Counted from the first letter of the stretch, positions 34,528 to 47,261 are shown. The stretch: 64,000 nucleotides of DNA from Coix lacryma-jobi var. lacryma-jobi (GCA_009763385.1 CM019831.1:76636706-76700705), one strand, 5' to 3'. Numbers and translations are program-made. Notes: generated by a model from the sequence alone, not told the origin.

Positions 34528-34666
34528 TGTTGATGGTGGAATATTAACCAAAATAACATGTCCAAAACCCTGTCAACAAGGTCGGTTTCAAGGGATAGAT
34601 ATGACATGAACACATTTATCAATAACCAGCTCCACTTGTACCTGGAAGTATTTTCATGCAGGTTAT
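34528..34666 (+). mobile_element. LTR E, left part (3' LTR, interrupted)
   Basis: It starts TGTTGATGG directly after the purine tract AAGTGTGGGGGATTAT (34512-34527). It is cut at 34666 by solo LTR D, whose duplication GTTAT is 34662-34666, and resumes at 47944. The combined LTR is about 1,150 bp and ends TTCTAACA at 48951. Confidence 0.7.
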
Positions 34667-34809
34667 TGAAGGACCGGATTGGCGACCAGAGGGGGGGTGA
34701 ATGGGAGCCTCAAATTTATTCTCGAGAAATCTTAAGCCTTTGTCCCAGAAAGTCACCCAAAAAGCAAGACTCGAGCAAGCGGCTAGTTCACGACCTAACA
34801 AGTAGGTGG
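34667..34809 (-). mobile_element. solo Copia LTR D, left part
   Basis: TGAAGGACCGGATTGGCGAC matches the start of LTR C at 30563. No primer site or internal sequence precedes it; instead GTTAT (34662-34666) matches GTTAT after the other end (47939-47943), so D is a solo LTR left by recombination. Element A splits it after GGTGG (34805-34809). Confidence 0.85.
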
Positions 34810-36381
34810 TGTTAACACTAGAATTTCGCACGCATAAGCAGATGACAAGAGGACCCAGTTGGCAGTAAGGAAAGCATTCAGCAGGCATTGAAGCGGTCAG
34901 TTAAGTCCTCAGAGTTTCGGCAAGTACCTGTACAGTTGAATATCTTGTGAAGCGGTAACTTCATTCGGGAAGTAGATATGGCAGGTAAAGCCGGCTTGTG
35001 CGAGAAGACACAGGATATTGGAGGACACCAAGAGGAAAATAGGGATAAGGCTCATATTTTCCTAGTTTCATTAGAAGAGTTGTAGTCTTCTAGGACTCAT
35101 ATTTTCGTCCAGGGTATAATATAAAAACCTCGGCCATTGTAAAACTGTTCACAACCATATCAATACAAACCGGCCCCATGCCACCTTCGAGTCCTTAGTC
35201 GTGTCGTCAAGTTCTTCGAGACGAATCATCGATCCGTCGACCTCCGTAAGTTCCGGCAACCTTGTTATCATGTCTAGTATCAAGCGGTGGATTTAGATAT
35301 GATGCAAGTAGTAGTCTTGCTTGTTTTCATTGGTCGTGCGGCGGACCCTTGTTAGCGATCAAGAAGTCTTTGCTTATGCTCTGCTTATGGGTAGATACCG
35401 TGCGGCAGGCGTTTATTCATATGTTTAGCACAAGCGAGATAGTTATCGATTCTGTTAGATTTGGCAAATCTGATAGATTCATTAAGTTATCATGTGTTGC
35501 ATTGTTTATTTAATTTTGTAACACTCTTCTGCCCAATTTAGATTGATTTTTGTTCGGCCCCTGCTTCACAAGTTTGCTTGTGTCTCTTTAATCGCAAGAT
35601 CATGATGGCCGAGTTAACTTTCAATCTAGATTGTTACATGTTGCGGGTTCATGCATGTCAACCACAATTAGGCTTTAGTAAAACTGGGTATCGTGCGGCA
35701 GATGCAGTTTTAGTTTAGTTTAATCGTGCTTGTTTGTATGTTCCTTCCTCATGGACTCCAATTCGGCTAGCTTGCCGATCTTGGTTAAGCTTACGCGAGT
35801 AATAAGTTTTTATAGATCTGTTTGGATACATGCATGCTTTTAGCTTCTTATAATTAGATTGTATCATGCGGTGGATTAATCGAATTATAAGGAGTGGTGT
35901 AGACTTAGTTTATGCTTGACGGGTTTTACGAAGACTAGACGTGCGGCAAACTAGTTGGAGTAGCCTATGCAAGTGTTGTTTGAATAGATTTATATTTACA
36001 TGTTGCCTGTTTACAATTCGCTATGTTTTTGACAATGTCTGTTGTCTGTTTAAGCATGCTTTTTCCTCATACATGTATTTGGCAGTTGATACACTTACAT
36101 GCTTTCTTTTCATATTAGCCGAATAATTCTATAAACATGCTTTGACAGACAGCTTCTATAGCTGTGTGCCGTTGTGATTTCCTTTCAAAAGCCGTACATA
36201 TGGAACTGTCTGGTCTCACCCAACATGTTCCAGTGGTACTCTCACAGTTTTATCCCTTGTTGGTTTTCAGGTCAAACCGACTGGCACGTCTCCGGATTCT
36301 AAACCGTCCGGGCACCCGATTAAAGCCAAGCTTTTCGGCTTGCCGTGTGTTAGGCGCGGTGTGTCACGTTTTGCGCCAACA
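34810..36381 (+). mobile_element. 5' LTR of Tat element A
   Basis: It runs from TGTTAACACTAG to GCGCCAACA, 1,572 bp, with a TATA-like TATAATATAAAA at 35115-35126. The GTGCGGCGGA-type motif series follows. It differs from the 3' LTR by few substitutions and by lacking a 33-bp duplication. Confidence 0.92.
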
Positions 36382-36405
36382 CACTTTTTGGCACGCCCGG
36401 TGGGA
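36382..36405 (+). other. primer binding site of element A
   Basis: CACTTTTTGGCACGCCCGG directly follows the LTR, as in element B. Confidence 0.75.
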
Positions 36406-36450
36406 CAGAACAACTGATCCAAGTAGTTAACTCTCGAAGCAATTCTTGAG

Positions 36451-39400
36451 ATGGACAACCCAATTGATGGAAACGAAGGAAAGTTGGGACAAGGTTTCAT
36501 GTCGGCTGATAAGTTAGAAGAAATAAATATCGGTAATGAAGCTGAAACAAGACCGATATATGTCAGTACCAATTTGAATCCAGAATATAGGTCGAAATTG
36601 ATAAGTCTTTTAAAGGAGTTCAAAGATTGTTTTGCATGGGATTACACAGAGATGTCCGGACTAGATCGCTCCATTGTTGAACATTGACTACCGATCAAAC
36701 CTGGGTATCGCCCCTACAAGCAACCTCCTCGGAAAATTTTTAAGGAAGAAGTGTTAGCCGACGTGAAAAAAGAAATTGGGAGATTATGAAAGCAAATTTC
36801 ATTCGGCCATGCAGATTGGATTTCGAGTATAGTTCCAGTATATAAAAAGAATGGAAAGATGAGGGTCTGCATTGATTTTAGAGATCTCAATAAAGCTACT
36901 CCAATGGGATAGTTACCCGATGCCAGTTGCCGAATTACTTGTTGATGCAGCAGCTGGTTACGAGGTCATCAGTTTTATGGACGATAATGCTGGATACAAT
37001 CAGATCTTTATGGCAGTGGAAGATATATCAAAGACAGCTTTTAGATGTCCTGGTCATATTGGTTTGTTCGAGTGGGTTGTTATGACATTCGGATTAAAAA
37101 ATGCCGACGCAACTTATCAAAGAGCTATGAATTACATCTTCCATGAACTGATCGGCAAGATTGTAGAAATTTATATTGATGATGTAGTCGTGAAGTCCAG
37201 GAATCATGAAGAAGATTTGGCTGATTTGAGGAAGGCTTTGGAATGCACAAGGAAGCATGGTTTGAGGATGAATCCGAACAAATGTGCTTTGGAGTTTCGG
37301 CAGGAGAGTTTTTGGGGTTTCTGATCCATAAAGGAGGAATTGAAGTCGGAAAAAGCATGGAGGCAATAGATAAAGTTGTCCCTCCAACCAACCTCACAGA
37401 GTTGCAATCGTTACTTGGCAATATTAATTTTGTGAGGAGGTTCATATCTGGCTTATCGGAAAGAGTTTTGTCTTTTTCTCCAATGCTGAAGCTTAAGAAG
37501 GATCAAAAATTCGTATGGGGTGACGTACAACAGAAGCTTTTGATGAAATTAAAGAATATATGAAGGCACCACCAGTATTGATACCTCATCAGCTTGGTAA
37601 ACCTTTCAAATTGTACGTGGCAGCCGATAGACTAACAATAGGATCGGCTCTTATGCAAGAATTTGAAGGAAGAGAAAGAGTAATAGCTTACATTAGCCGA
37701 AAATTGTTAGACCCAGAGATGAGATATTCGGCTATGGAGAAGCTTTGTTTGTGTGTGTATTACTCATGCATTAAGTTTCGGCACTACTTATTAGATGCCG
37801 AATGTGTAATAGTTTCTGAATTTGACGTGATAAAGCACATGCTATCATGCCTATTCTATTCTAAATGGAAGGATCGGCAAGTGGATTTTAGCACTGCCAG
37901 AGTTTGATTTAACGTATGAATCGGCAAAAGCAGTGAAAGGTCAAATTATCGCCGATTTTATTACTCATCATCGAAGTCCTTCTGCTAATATGATAAATAT
38001 TGCACCTTGGACATTGTTTTTTGATGGCTCATCTTGTAGCAAAGGTGGTGGTATTGGTATTTTCTTGATTTCCCCGCAGGGATTGACTTTCAGATCACTA
38101 TCCCCATTGAGTTTTACGTTACTAACAACCAAGCAGAGTATGAAGCCTTACTCAGAGGACTTTGACTTCTTATAGAAATAAAAGCTGTCGCTGTCGAGAT
38201 CTTTGGGGATTCCGAGTTAGTCATCAACCAATTGATCGACCAGTATGAATGTAAAAATGATATATTGAGGGGGTATTATGAGGAATGTCAAAGACTTTTG
38301 AAATGTTTTCAAATGGCAACCTTACATCATATCCCTAGGAGGCACAACGAAGAAGCGAATAAACTAGCTTAGGCAGCTTCTGGATACCGGGAAGTTCAAG
38401 AAGTTTTTGCCTCGGATGAAGATCGTGTGGTTAATGACTGGAGAAAAGAAATTGTCGATTATTTGAAAAATCCATCACAAGGTTTCCCGAAAGCTCAGGT
38501 ATAAGGCTATTAAGTTTACACTTCTTGATGATCAGTTGTACTATAAATCCATAGATAGAGTGCTCTTGAAATGTTGAAGTCAAGAAGAAGCCAAGAATTT
38601 AATGTATGAAGTACATGAAGGATTATGCGGAGCACATCAATCGGCTTACCGAATGAAATGGATAATAAGAAGAACTGGTTGTTTTTGGCCAGCTATGCTC
38701 GAAGATTGTTTTAAATATTATAAAGGATGTCGAGATTGTCAGAGATTTGGCAATATTCAAAGAGTTCCAGCAACGGCTATGAATCTGATTGTCAAGCCAT
38801 GGCCGTTTAGAGGATGGGCTATAGATTTGATTGGCCAAATTCATCCTCCTTCTAGCAAGGGACATAGATTCGTACTATTGGCTACGGATTACTTCACCAA
38901 ATGGGTTGAAGCTGTACCTTTGAAGAAGGTTACATCAGAAAACATGATTAGTTTTGTTAAAGACATATAGTTCACATATTCAGGATCCCTCAAACTATAA
39001 CAATAGACCAAGGGACTCAGTTTACGTCATCCGAATTTTGTGATTTCGCTGAAGAAATGGGAATCAAGTTATATAATTCTTCTCCTTATTATGCACAAGC
39101 CAATGGTCAAGCCGAAGCGTCAAATAAAATTATGATTAAGATTATCCAGAAAAAGATTGATGAGAAGCCAAAGAAATGGCATTTGGTTCTTAATGAGGCA
39201 TTATGGGCTTACCGGATGGCATGTCATGAGTCTACTCAAGCATCTCCCTACGAGTTGGTTTATGGACATTGTGATGTGTTGCCATGGGAGTTGCAATCGA
39301 GTTCGAGACGAGTTATATTACAGAATGAGTTTAAGGGGGAAGATTATAAAGGTTTAATGATGGACGAACTGGAAGATTTGCACTTGATTCATCTTAAGGC

Positions 39401-39690
39401 ATTGGAAATATAGAGAAGAACAAATTGCGTGTTGCCAAGTATTACAATAAAAAGGTCAAGGAAAAACACTTTGAAGAAGGGGATTGGGTTTGGAAACTGT
39501 ATTGCCAATCGGAATGAAAGACAAAGCATTCAGTAAATGGTCTCCAAATTGGGAACGTCCTTTTCGGATAATAAGACATGTGCCTGGCAATGCATACGTT
39601 TTGAAGACCTTGCTGGGAGAGGAGTTTTCTAAAGCTATTAATGGGAGATTTCTTAAGAGGTTTCATCCCAGTGTGGAAGTCGGTACATGA
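36451..39690 (+). pseudogene. pol: Tat pol: RT, dual RNase H, integrase (element A)
   Basis: RT begins with FKDCFAWDYTEMSGLD (36620) and has MRVCIDFRDLNKATP, FMDDNAGYNQI and the active site YIDDVVVKS near 37172. The first RNase H lies at 37600-37800 (YVAADRLTIGSALM, AYISRKLLDPE). A second, archaeal-type RNase H starts FFDGSSCSKGGGIGIF near 38020, a Tat-lineage hallmark. Integrase has the zinc region GCRDCQ near 38730, core AIDLIG (38820), TIDQGTQF (39005) and ANGQAEASNK (39100). Stops or frame breaks occur near 36687, 36789, 36900, 37290, 37540, 37905, 38130, 38370, 38575, 38970 and 39412. Confidence 0.92.
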
Positions 39691-39959
39691 GTGGATTTGA
39701 AATTTGTATGCAATAAGTTAGCCGATGAGAGCATTGCCTTTAGCAGAAAAAATGCTGCAGAAGTTTGGAGAACAGCCGACATGACATGTGTCGCCTTTAG
39801 AGCAAAAATACTAATCTAACCAATTGGGGACAGTATCATACAGGAATTCTGCTTTTGGAAATTCAGAGAAGAGGAAACAGGAATCATCAGCGAGTATATC
39901 ACAAAAGCAGATGTTTCATAAAGGAAGCAGTTTTATCACAAAGAGTTCCTAGGTACAAA
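39691..39959. other. element A spacer after integrase
   Basis: Non-coding sequence with repeated GCCTTTAG(C/A)(A)GAAAAA phrases at 39739 and 39793, shared with element B. It separates convergent pol and antisense gene 2. Confidence 0.5.
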
Positions 39960-40803
39960 CTATTCATCGAACAATCTGTTCAAAACAGATTGAGCGTCAG
40001 AAGCCTGGGCGAGCACGGTCGCATGATCTTCATAACTTTCCAGAAGATCTTCGACATCCTCTGGGAGCTCACCACCATGAAAGCCAGTCGACATGGTAGA
40101 GAAGTCCTCACGCATCTGAGTGGAGATCGCCACCAGCCCTAAGGCAACGCCATGGTGTACACCGTGAATGGCGACTTGATCGACACGACCGTCTGCATCA
40201 TCAAGACGCGCCTCCACGGTTTCTCCTTGGGCATTCACTTTGTCGGTCACTCTGGTAACCGCAATCTTCAGGCGCTCGACTTCTGCAGATAATGCTGGAT
40301 AGGAAAGAGAATGCATCAGGCGAACGGGTCCGATTAGAAGAATGGAGAATCGGGCGAAGATTTCATCTGACCTGAGATTGCATCGCAAAATTGTTTCCGC
40401 TGATCCACCCAGTCAAGCTGGTCGATGCCATACTGTTTGGAGACCTCGCTCAGCTCCTCTCGGGCCTTGTCCCTTTCCTCCTTGAAGGGCAAGCATCGCT
40501 GTGGTTCCACCAGTTGGAGTAGTAAGAAATCTGAAGAGGAATCCGAGGAGTCAGAAGAGCTGGAAGGTCTGGATGATAGAATTCCGGGCTGGGGAAGAAG
40601 ATGACTTTGACTGGTAGAGATAAATCTTATCCTGGTAAGTAAGGAAAAAATCGAAATCGGAACAATGGAAGAACAGGGGAATAAAAATTGCAGGGGGCAG
40701 AACGGAACCGATTCTTACCCATGGCGCCGGCGGTGCGATGCTCGGCTGCCCTTCGCTTCTCCCTTCAGCAGGTCGCTTGCCGCGGTCGTCACCATTCGCC
40801 ATT
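39960..40803 (-). pseudogene. antisense gene 2 of Tat element A
   Basis: The minus-strand exon 1 (from 40803) reads MANGDDRGKRPAEGRSEGQP to APPAPW, then a donor GTAAGAATC near 40718. A middle exon at about 40390-40500 reads KEERDKAREELSEVSKQYG and LDWVDQRKQFCDAIS. The last exon, to 39960, holds a coil (AEVERLKIAVTRVTDKVNAQ) and RVDQVAIHGVHHGVALGLVA, and ends SVLNRLFDE. Both ends match the gene at 23221-24019 in element B. Size is about 230-250 residues. Function unknown; coiled-coil content suggests self-association. Confidence 0.65.
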
Positions 40804-41241
40804 GTTATGAGAACTAGGGTTTTCTTCCGAGTTTGAGTCGGCAAGAGGAAGCGAAAAAGGCGGAAGCAAGAATGCGTAACTGCAAGTGCTAGTCGAGGTT
40901 GCAGAGAAGAATTATTTATAAGCCGAAAAGTAGTCGTGGCGAGTTCTACGGAGTATGAAGCAGGGATGCCGAGCGACAAAGTAGGATTTTCCCCTCTCGG
41001 CTGGGCCGTTTTTGGCTAGGCCAGGCCCGTTTAAGTTAAGCATCGTTTGGATGTCTTCCTAGTTCTTTAAGTCAAGTTTTATTCGGCTATCGAAGTATGA
41101 AAGCAATCGGCTATGTCTTAACACAGAAAATTTAAGGGAAAAGGGGCCGATTGTATTCTCAAGCAAATGAGGGCATGAAAACACAAGGACAGTTTTATGA
41201 AGACAGAGTATATTACACTTGGTTTATTAAAAGATCGATGT
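40804..41241. other. spacer between antisense genes of element A
   Basis: No ORF. On the minus strand a TTATAAATAATTC box at about 40911-40923 lies some 110 bp upstream of the start of antisense gene 2, a plausible TATA box. The same relative place in B has CTATAAATA. Confidence 0.5.
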
Positions 41242-44200
41242 TTACTCATTCAAAAGTTGATTGATTGTCTTTATAGCCTCGACTCTGATTCGGTTGACAT
41301 TATCTATCACTTTTTGGTCTTCATCTTCAGAGTTTTGGATTTTGGATAGTTTGGCTTTGATTTGTTGATCTTCTTTAAGGGCCGAAGTTATCCTTGATGA
41401 AGCTGCTTCTATGTTCTTCGGCAGATCGACTATATGAGCCCTGTGGGACTAAATCTTGATATTCAGATTGGCTAGCTGAGCTTCTAACTTGCTTTTGTCC
41501 TCCTCCATGGCTTTCAGTTCAGACTCCAAGGTCGCCAGGGAATTTTTTGCGGTTTGAACGTGGGAATGCAATCTTTCAGCTCTAGCTTCTTTGAAGACCT
41601 ATCATTCTGCAAGGCAGCCCTGGATGATATGTTTTTAGTCACCCTCCTTACCATTCCAAAGAAGTTATCAAGGCAAGCTGCAGATTCTAAATGGATCGAA
41701 CGAGCAGGGGGAATATCTTCATCAATAAGCTCAAGAATGTCTCGTATCTGATCTGCATCCTGAACCAAATTGACGATATCTTTGTTCAGCAGAGTGATCA
41801 CTTCCCTCAGCCGAGCTTGATTTCTGTTGATAGAACATGTCGGGAAGTATTTTCTTCACCCTTCTCGATGATGTAATCTTCGGCAGGGAAGGAGTAACTC
41901 ATGGTCGGCTCATTGTAATTTTTCTGAGAAGGGGGAAAGGAGTGTTTTAGCTGACTTGAGTGAATTTCATTAAAAGCAATATGGTTCGAAAACAAAACTT
42001 TGCCTGTTGAGCTGATTGTTCATCAAGGTGGCCCTGTGGGTCTTGGCTGCCTTGAGGACTTTTGGGAGGGGGCACTGTGTCTTGGCTTGCTTGAGGACTT
42101 TGTCGGGTGTTCAGAGGAGGTGGACTTGGAGTATGATCAGGAAGTGGCTCTTCTTCCAGCTTCTTTAAAATTTCATCTGTTTCAAGTAGTAATATGAGTA
42201 TATAGCAGCAGAAGGGAGGATAGCCGAATGTATCACCTATAGTTTCATCGGTTTCTTCGTTTCTTGAACCTTCAGGAGTTTTTGGATCTTCAGCTTCATC
42301 TTGAGTCTCTTTTGTAGAAGCTTCAAGAGATGGTTTTGCAGTTGCTGAAGTACTGCCTAATTTTGGGACTTTGACTTGTGACTTCAATAGAAGTGATGGG
42401 TATGAGATTGGTCAGATTTATTGCCAAATAAAGTTGCTTAACACAGAATGAAAGATTCATGCCTTGAGAGATAGTTTAGCTTTTTTGGTCCTTGGTTTCT
42501 TAGATAAAGAGACATTCTCAAGTGTCTTTCTTTTGCTTTTTCCTCCTGAAGATGCAGTAGTTGAAGTTGCAGGGATCTTCATGAAAGCACTGAAACTTGG
42601 AGCGTTAAAACCCAGGGCAGGATTGGGTCCAGCTAGGTAATATTGGATCACCTTCACAGGGGGTGAAGGCTCGGGATCCTGTGTATAGCCGAATGTTAAA
42701 GAGAAGAGTGAATTCAAGAATGGGGAGCGATAAGTATAGTAAATTACCTCACTGTCAGAAGAAAAGTCAGGTTGCAAGTTTTGACATAGAGGATGAACTG
42801 ATACGTTGAAGAGATGAGCATGACATTCTTTCCACTAGGAAGTGAAGAAAGGGTGAGCAATGTCTATTATCCCAAATGGGGATGGTTCATATGTTGGCAA
42901 CTCCCATCCTAGTTCAAAGACTTTTTTGGCTACTATCCCCTCTATGATTACTTCTCTGGGCCTTAATGTTGTTGAGAAGAAAGGTCTTGGGGCAATTGAC
43001 CACACCCTAATTGTCTGGCTACCATGTTTGGATAATAGAACTCATAGGTGGACTGCACTAATCTTCCATGATGGAATTCGGCTGGCAGAATGCAAGGTTT
43101 GATGAAACAATTGAAGATGTTAATGGATGTTTTATCTACACAGCCGGATTCGTAGTTAAACTTACAAGGAAGAGTCAGATTTTCATTCTCTCTGTAAGGA
43201 AGCCAAAGTACATTATCAAAGCCTTTGAAGAACAGTTTGAAGAGATGACCAATGTCCATGTCGATGCTGATAGATGATGCTGCTTCTCCATAAGTCTGAC
43301 AGGCTTTGACCTTTGTTGCGCTGCCTTCAACATAATTGATTGAGGGGAAACTCAGGTTGAGAAGGCTCACAGAAACTATCTGATGCATATATAATTGGAG
43401 CCACATCTAGACTAACCACCAGGGGCCATTCACACTAGAAATTTCTCTGCCTGTGTGCATCTGAAGGGTGACCTGATGCATCATATGATAAACAGACCCC
43501 AGAAGGTATTTGCCTAGTGGGATTTGAGTACCTGCAGATAGGTCTTCAGCCATCACCGTATGGTTCAGAGTGGGTTCATTGGATTTTCCACAAAAGATGA
43601 ATCTGCATAGCCACATATTCATAAAGGCTTTCAACTCTTTATCAGAGATAGTACCGGATGACTCCACATAAGTCTGAATGTATTTGGCTCATCCACATCT
43701 GGAACTGACAGCTCTTTGGTCACTTTTATTCTTGTATTTGTAAGGATACACTGGTAGTGTCACATTCAGGCCAGTCATCATAAAAACGTCAGCTAAGGTG
43801 ATAGTCATCATACCATGGCCAAAGATGAAAGCATTGATGGCGTCAGACCAAAAGTGAGAAGCTGCTATCAGAAGAAAGTCGTTTCTGGATGTTTCTGATA
43901 AAGATAATTCTAGACAGTGGCCAATGTCTTGATTTTCTCAGTGACTGCTGCTTTTTTCGAACATCCTCCGGTACCAATTTTGCCATCCAGCAATTGGGGG
44001 GAAAGGCCAGTTCTTGAAGGTATTTGGCCATTGATTTGGTGAGGTAATTCCAGATTTGAAGAGGATTCTTTGGGTTTCCTTCTCAATAATCTCCGTTGGG
44101 TCGGAATTTCCCATTGGACCAAGGAGATAGGAGTCGGGATTGGTAGCATAAGGAATCAGAATATGGTTCTTATATTCCTTCAGAAGATTACAATTGGAGG

Positions 44201-44299
44201 AGAAAGTGAACTGAAAGAGGAATGAAACTGGCAAGAGATTACTAAATATATGAGGGAAAAAATGGAGTTTACCTCTGGAATCTTGTCTTGAGTCGCCAT
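41242..44299 (-). pseudogene. antisense gene 1 of Tat element A, PMD-like
   Basis: The minus-strand start at 44299 gives MATQDKIPE, then an intron and exons reading SNCNLLKEYKNHILIPYATN, ESYLLGP-type DSYLLGPMGNSDPTEIIEKE and WPFPPIAGWQNWYRRMF (to 43950). A central part at 43670-42960 contains GKYLLGSVYHMMHQV, NGPWWLVQLWLQLYMHQ-like text, LSFPSINYVEG, FFKGFDNVLWLPYR and FHHGRLVQSTYEFYYPN. A Ser/Pro/Lys-rich tail (42800-41950) and a coiled coil (41800-41242, ending VNRIRVEAIKTINQLLNE) follow. The central block resembles the plant mobile domain. Several frame breaks occur (near 43860, 43680, 43400, 41480). Such antisense genes are known from Tat elements; their role is not established. Confidence 0.7.
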
Positions 44300-44449
44300 T
44301 AGGGATTCGAAGTGAAAATCGAGTTGCACTGAGATTTGAATTGATAGGCGGCGGCTGCAGTGCCGAAAAGTGAAAACCTAGAAGAGGGAAGAAGCTTGCA
44401 GGCAATTTCGAAATAAAATTAACTTTTATCCCGAAATTGAGGGGGCATG
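44300..44449 (+). other. 3' untranslated end and purine tract of element A
   Basis: Holds the upstream region of antisense gene 1 on the minus strand and, on the plus strand, TTGAGGGGGCATG (about 44437-44449), the tract that primes plus-strand DNA immediately before the 3' LTR. Confidence 0.65.
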
Positions 44450-46052
44450 TGTTAACACTAGAATTTCGCACGCATAAGCAGATGACAAGAGGACCCAGTT
44501 GGCAGTAAGGAAAGCATTCGACAGGCATTCAAGCGGTCGGTTAAGTCCTCAGAGTTTCGGCAAGTACCTGTACAGTTGAATATCTTGTGAAGCAGTAACT
44601 TCATTCGGGAAGTAGATATGGCATGTAAAGTCGGCTTGTGCGAGAAGACACAGGATATTGGAGGACACCAAGAGGAAAATAGGGATAAGGCTCATATTTT
44701 CCTAGTTTCATTAGAAGAGTTGTAGTCTTCTAGGACTCATATTTTTGTCCAGGGTATAAATATAAACCCTCAGCCATTGTAAAACTGTTCACAACCATAT
44801 CAATACAAACCGTCCCCGTGCCACCTTCGAGTCCTTAGTCCTGTCGTCGAGTTCTTCGAGAGGAATCATCGATCCATCGACCTCCGTAAGTTCTGGCAAC
44901 CTTGTTATCATGTCTAGTATCATGCGGTGGATTTAGATATGATGCAAGTAGTCTTGCTTTTTTTCAATGGTCGTGCGGCGGACCCTTGTTAGCGATCAAG
45001 AAGTCTTTGCTTATGTTCTGCTTATGGGTAGATACCGTGCGACAGACGTTTATTCATATGTTTAGCAGAAGCGAGACAGTTATCGGCTCTGTTAGATTTG
45101 GCAAATCTGATAGATTCATTAAGTTATCATGTGTTGCATTGTTTATTTAATTTTGTAACACTCTTCTGCCCAATTTAGATTGATTTTTGTTCGGCCCCTG
45201 CTTCACAAGTTTGCTTGTGTCTCTTTAATCGCAAGATCATGATGGCCGAGTTAACTTTCAATCTAGATTATTACATGTTGCGGGTTCATGCATGTCAACC
45301 ACAATTAGGCTTTAGTAAAACCACATGTCAACCACAATTAGGCTTTAGTAAAACTGGGTATCGTGCGGCAGATGCAGGTTTTAGTTTAGTTTAATCGTGC
45401 TTGTTTATATGTTCCTTCCTCATGGACCCCAATTCGGCTAGCTTGCCGATCTTGGTTAAGCTTACGCGAGTAATAAGTTTTTATAGATCTATTTGGATAC
45501 ATGCATGCTTTTAGCTTCTTATAATTAGATTGTATCATGCGGTGGATTAATCTAATTATAAGGAGTGGTGTAGACTTAGTTTATGCTTGAGGGGTTATAC
45601 GAAGACTAGACGTGCGGCAAACTAGTTGGAGTAGCCTATGCATGTGTTGTTTGAATAGATTTATATTTACAAGTTGCATGTTTACAATTCGCTATGTTTT
45701 TGACAATGTTTGTTGTTTGTTTAAGCATGCTTTTTCCTCATACATGTATTCGGCAGTTGATACACTTACATGCTTTCTTTTCATATTAGCCGAATAATTC
45801 TATAAACATGCTTTGACAGACAGCTTCTATAGCTGTGTGCCATTGTGATTGGCTTTCAAAAGCCGTACATATGGAACTGTCTGGTCTCACCTGGCATGTT
45901 CCAGTGGTATTCTCACAGTTTTATCCCTTGTTGGTTTTCAGGTCAAACCGACTGGCATGTCTCCGGATTCTAAACCGTCCGGGCACCCGATTGAAGCCAA
46001 GCTTTTTGGCTTGCCGTGTGTTAGGCGCGGTGTGTCACGTTTTGCGCCAACA
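44450..46052 (+). mobile_element. 3' LTR of Tat element A
   Basis: 1,603 bp, TGTTAACACTAG to GCGCCAACA, TATA box TATAAATATAAA at 44755-44766. It is longer than the 5' LTR mainly through a 33-bp tandem duplication at 45291-45356. Confidence 0.92.
45291..45356. repeat. 33-bp tandem duplication in 3' LTR of A
   Basis: The unit beginning CATGTCAACCACAATTAGGC is present twice, against once in the 5' LTR (near 35655). It arose after or during insertion. Confidence 0.9.
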
Positions 46053-46154
46053 GGTGGATACCCTAGGAGTTGTCCTAGAGGTACAGCGGAACTACCAGAG
46101 AAAGCCGAAGAACAAGCACCAAACACACAAGGCAAAAACTCCCTTTCAGCAAGA

Positions 46155-46425
46155 TCCGGGACTATCCGAGGTTCTGCTCCCGGACTGTCCGCCGTAGAGA
46201 GCAGGACTGTCCACGCCTGGAGAGCTGAATTGTCCACCGGCAAAAACTCTGAAAACCAACTCTTCTGAAACAGTTCTGGTACAGGTCCGGACTATCCGTG
46301 ACCTGGTCCCGGACTGTCCACCGGTCACCTGACTAAGCACAGTGCTCGCTGTTATGTTCTATTCTAGGCAAACCCCGATGGTCGGGCAGTCCGCCACTGG
46401 GGGGCCGGACAGTCCGCCACTGAAC
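46155..46425. repeat. CGGACTGTCC array in solo LTR D
   Basis: About eight copies of CGGACTGTCC(G/A) and variants (CGGACTATCCG, CGGGCAGTCCG, CGGACAGTCCG). Compared with LTR C the copies are more diverged, yet most remain palindromic. Confidence 0.8.
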
Positions 46426-47261
46426 AGAAAGTGCAAAAACTGCACGACTCAAAACCAAAATCGATTTGATCTCAACCAAATCGAATGGTGCTGCAACCAA
46501 ACTCCCAAGTGATGCTCTAGTATCGGGTAGCTAATCTTAGGAAATAATCGCTCCAACCAACTCAATCACAAGATATCCCAAGATCACCGAAAAAGGGGGA
46601 AGAACAAAGAACAAACGCGAATTTAGCATGATCTATGTGCTCGTGAGGTTAGAGAGGAAATCCTTCGATAGAAAAATGACACCCATGTCCTAGCACAAAG
46701 TGATTCAAACGAAATCGAAAATCATCCCTTGGATTGGAAGAACGGACCAAATCACCGAGGAGGAAAAGAGAGAAACACGAAGAATGAAACTAAAACGCGA
46801 ATTCAACTCGATTTCAGAAAATCTCCAACGAGGAGACAAAGGGATTAGGATCCCTTTTCCTTGAATCACAAAATACATAGAGGAATTGTCGTCTCTGTGG
46901 ATCACAAGCAGCTAGAGAATGGGAGAGCCCTGACAGATGAATATGAGTCTGCGAAATGAAATGCTGCAAGGATAGAATGAGAGGAGGGGCTGCCTCTCTT
47001 ATTTATAGTCCTAATACAATAGTCCCTTCTACCCCTAGATATAAGAGCGAACAGACCAACCCTAGGGGTATTCCAGTCCAACTCTGAAAGAGCTCATCTG
47101 ACGACCACGCGCCTTACCATACTTCGCTTCGCCTCGATGCAAGCTCCAGGATGCCGCCATGTGCCGTCTCGTCGACCGCCGTACCTTCTCACCGATAGCT
47201 TTGCCGCAACGCAAGCCTCTCGGTGCCACCACGCGTCAACCCATTCCGCATAGGATCCTCC

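Larger units (their letters stand above)
34810..46052 (+). mobile_element. Tat-lineage gypsy element A, complete ends, gag-less
   Basis: An 11,243-bp element with two LTRs (34810-36381 and 44450-46052), primer site, RT, RNase H, a second RNase H-like domain, integrase, two antisense genes and a purine tract. The target-site duplication GGTGG is at 34805-34809 and 46053-46057. The gag-protease region is absent: homology to element B jumps from the primer site to the end of protease. It would need gag in trans. In-frame stops in pol suggest it is not autonomous even for pol. Confidence 0.92.

Noticed and set aside
39960..44299. Minus-strand ORFs of Tat A as shadows of a sense gene
   Set aside because: No sense-strand coding exists here, splice-like joins connect them, and element B has a matching antisense gene.
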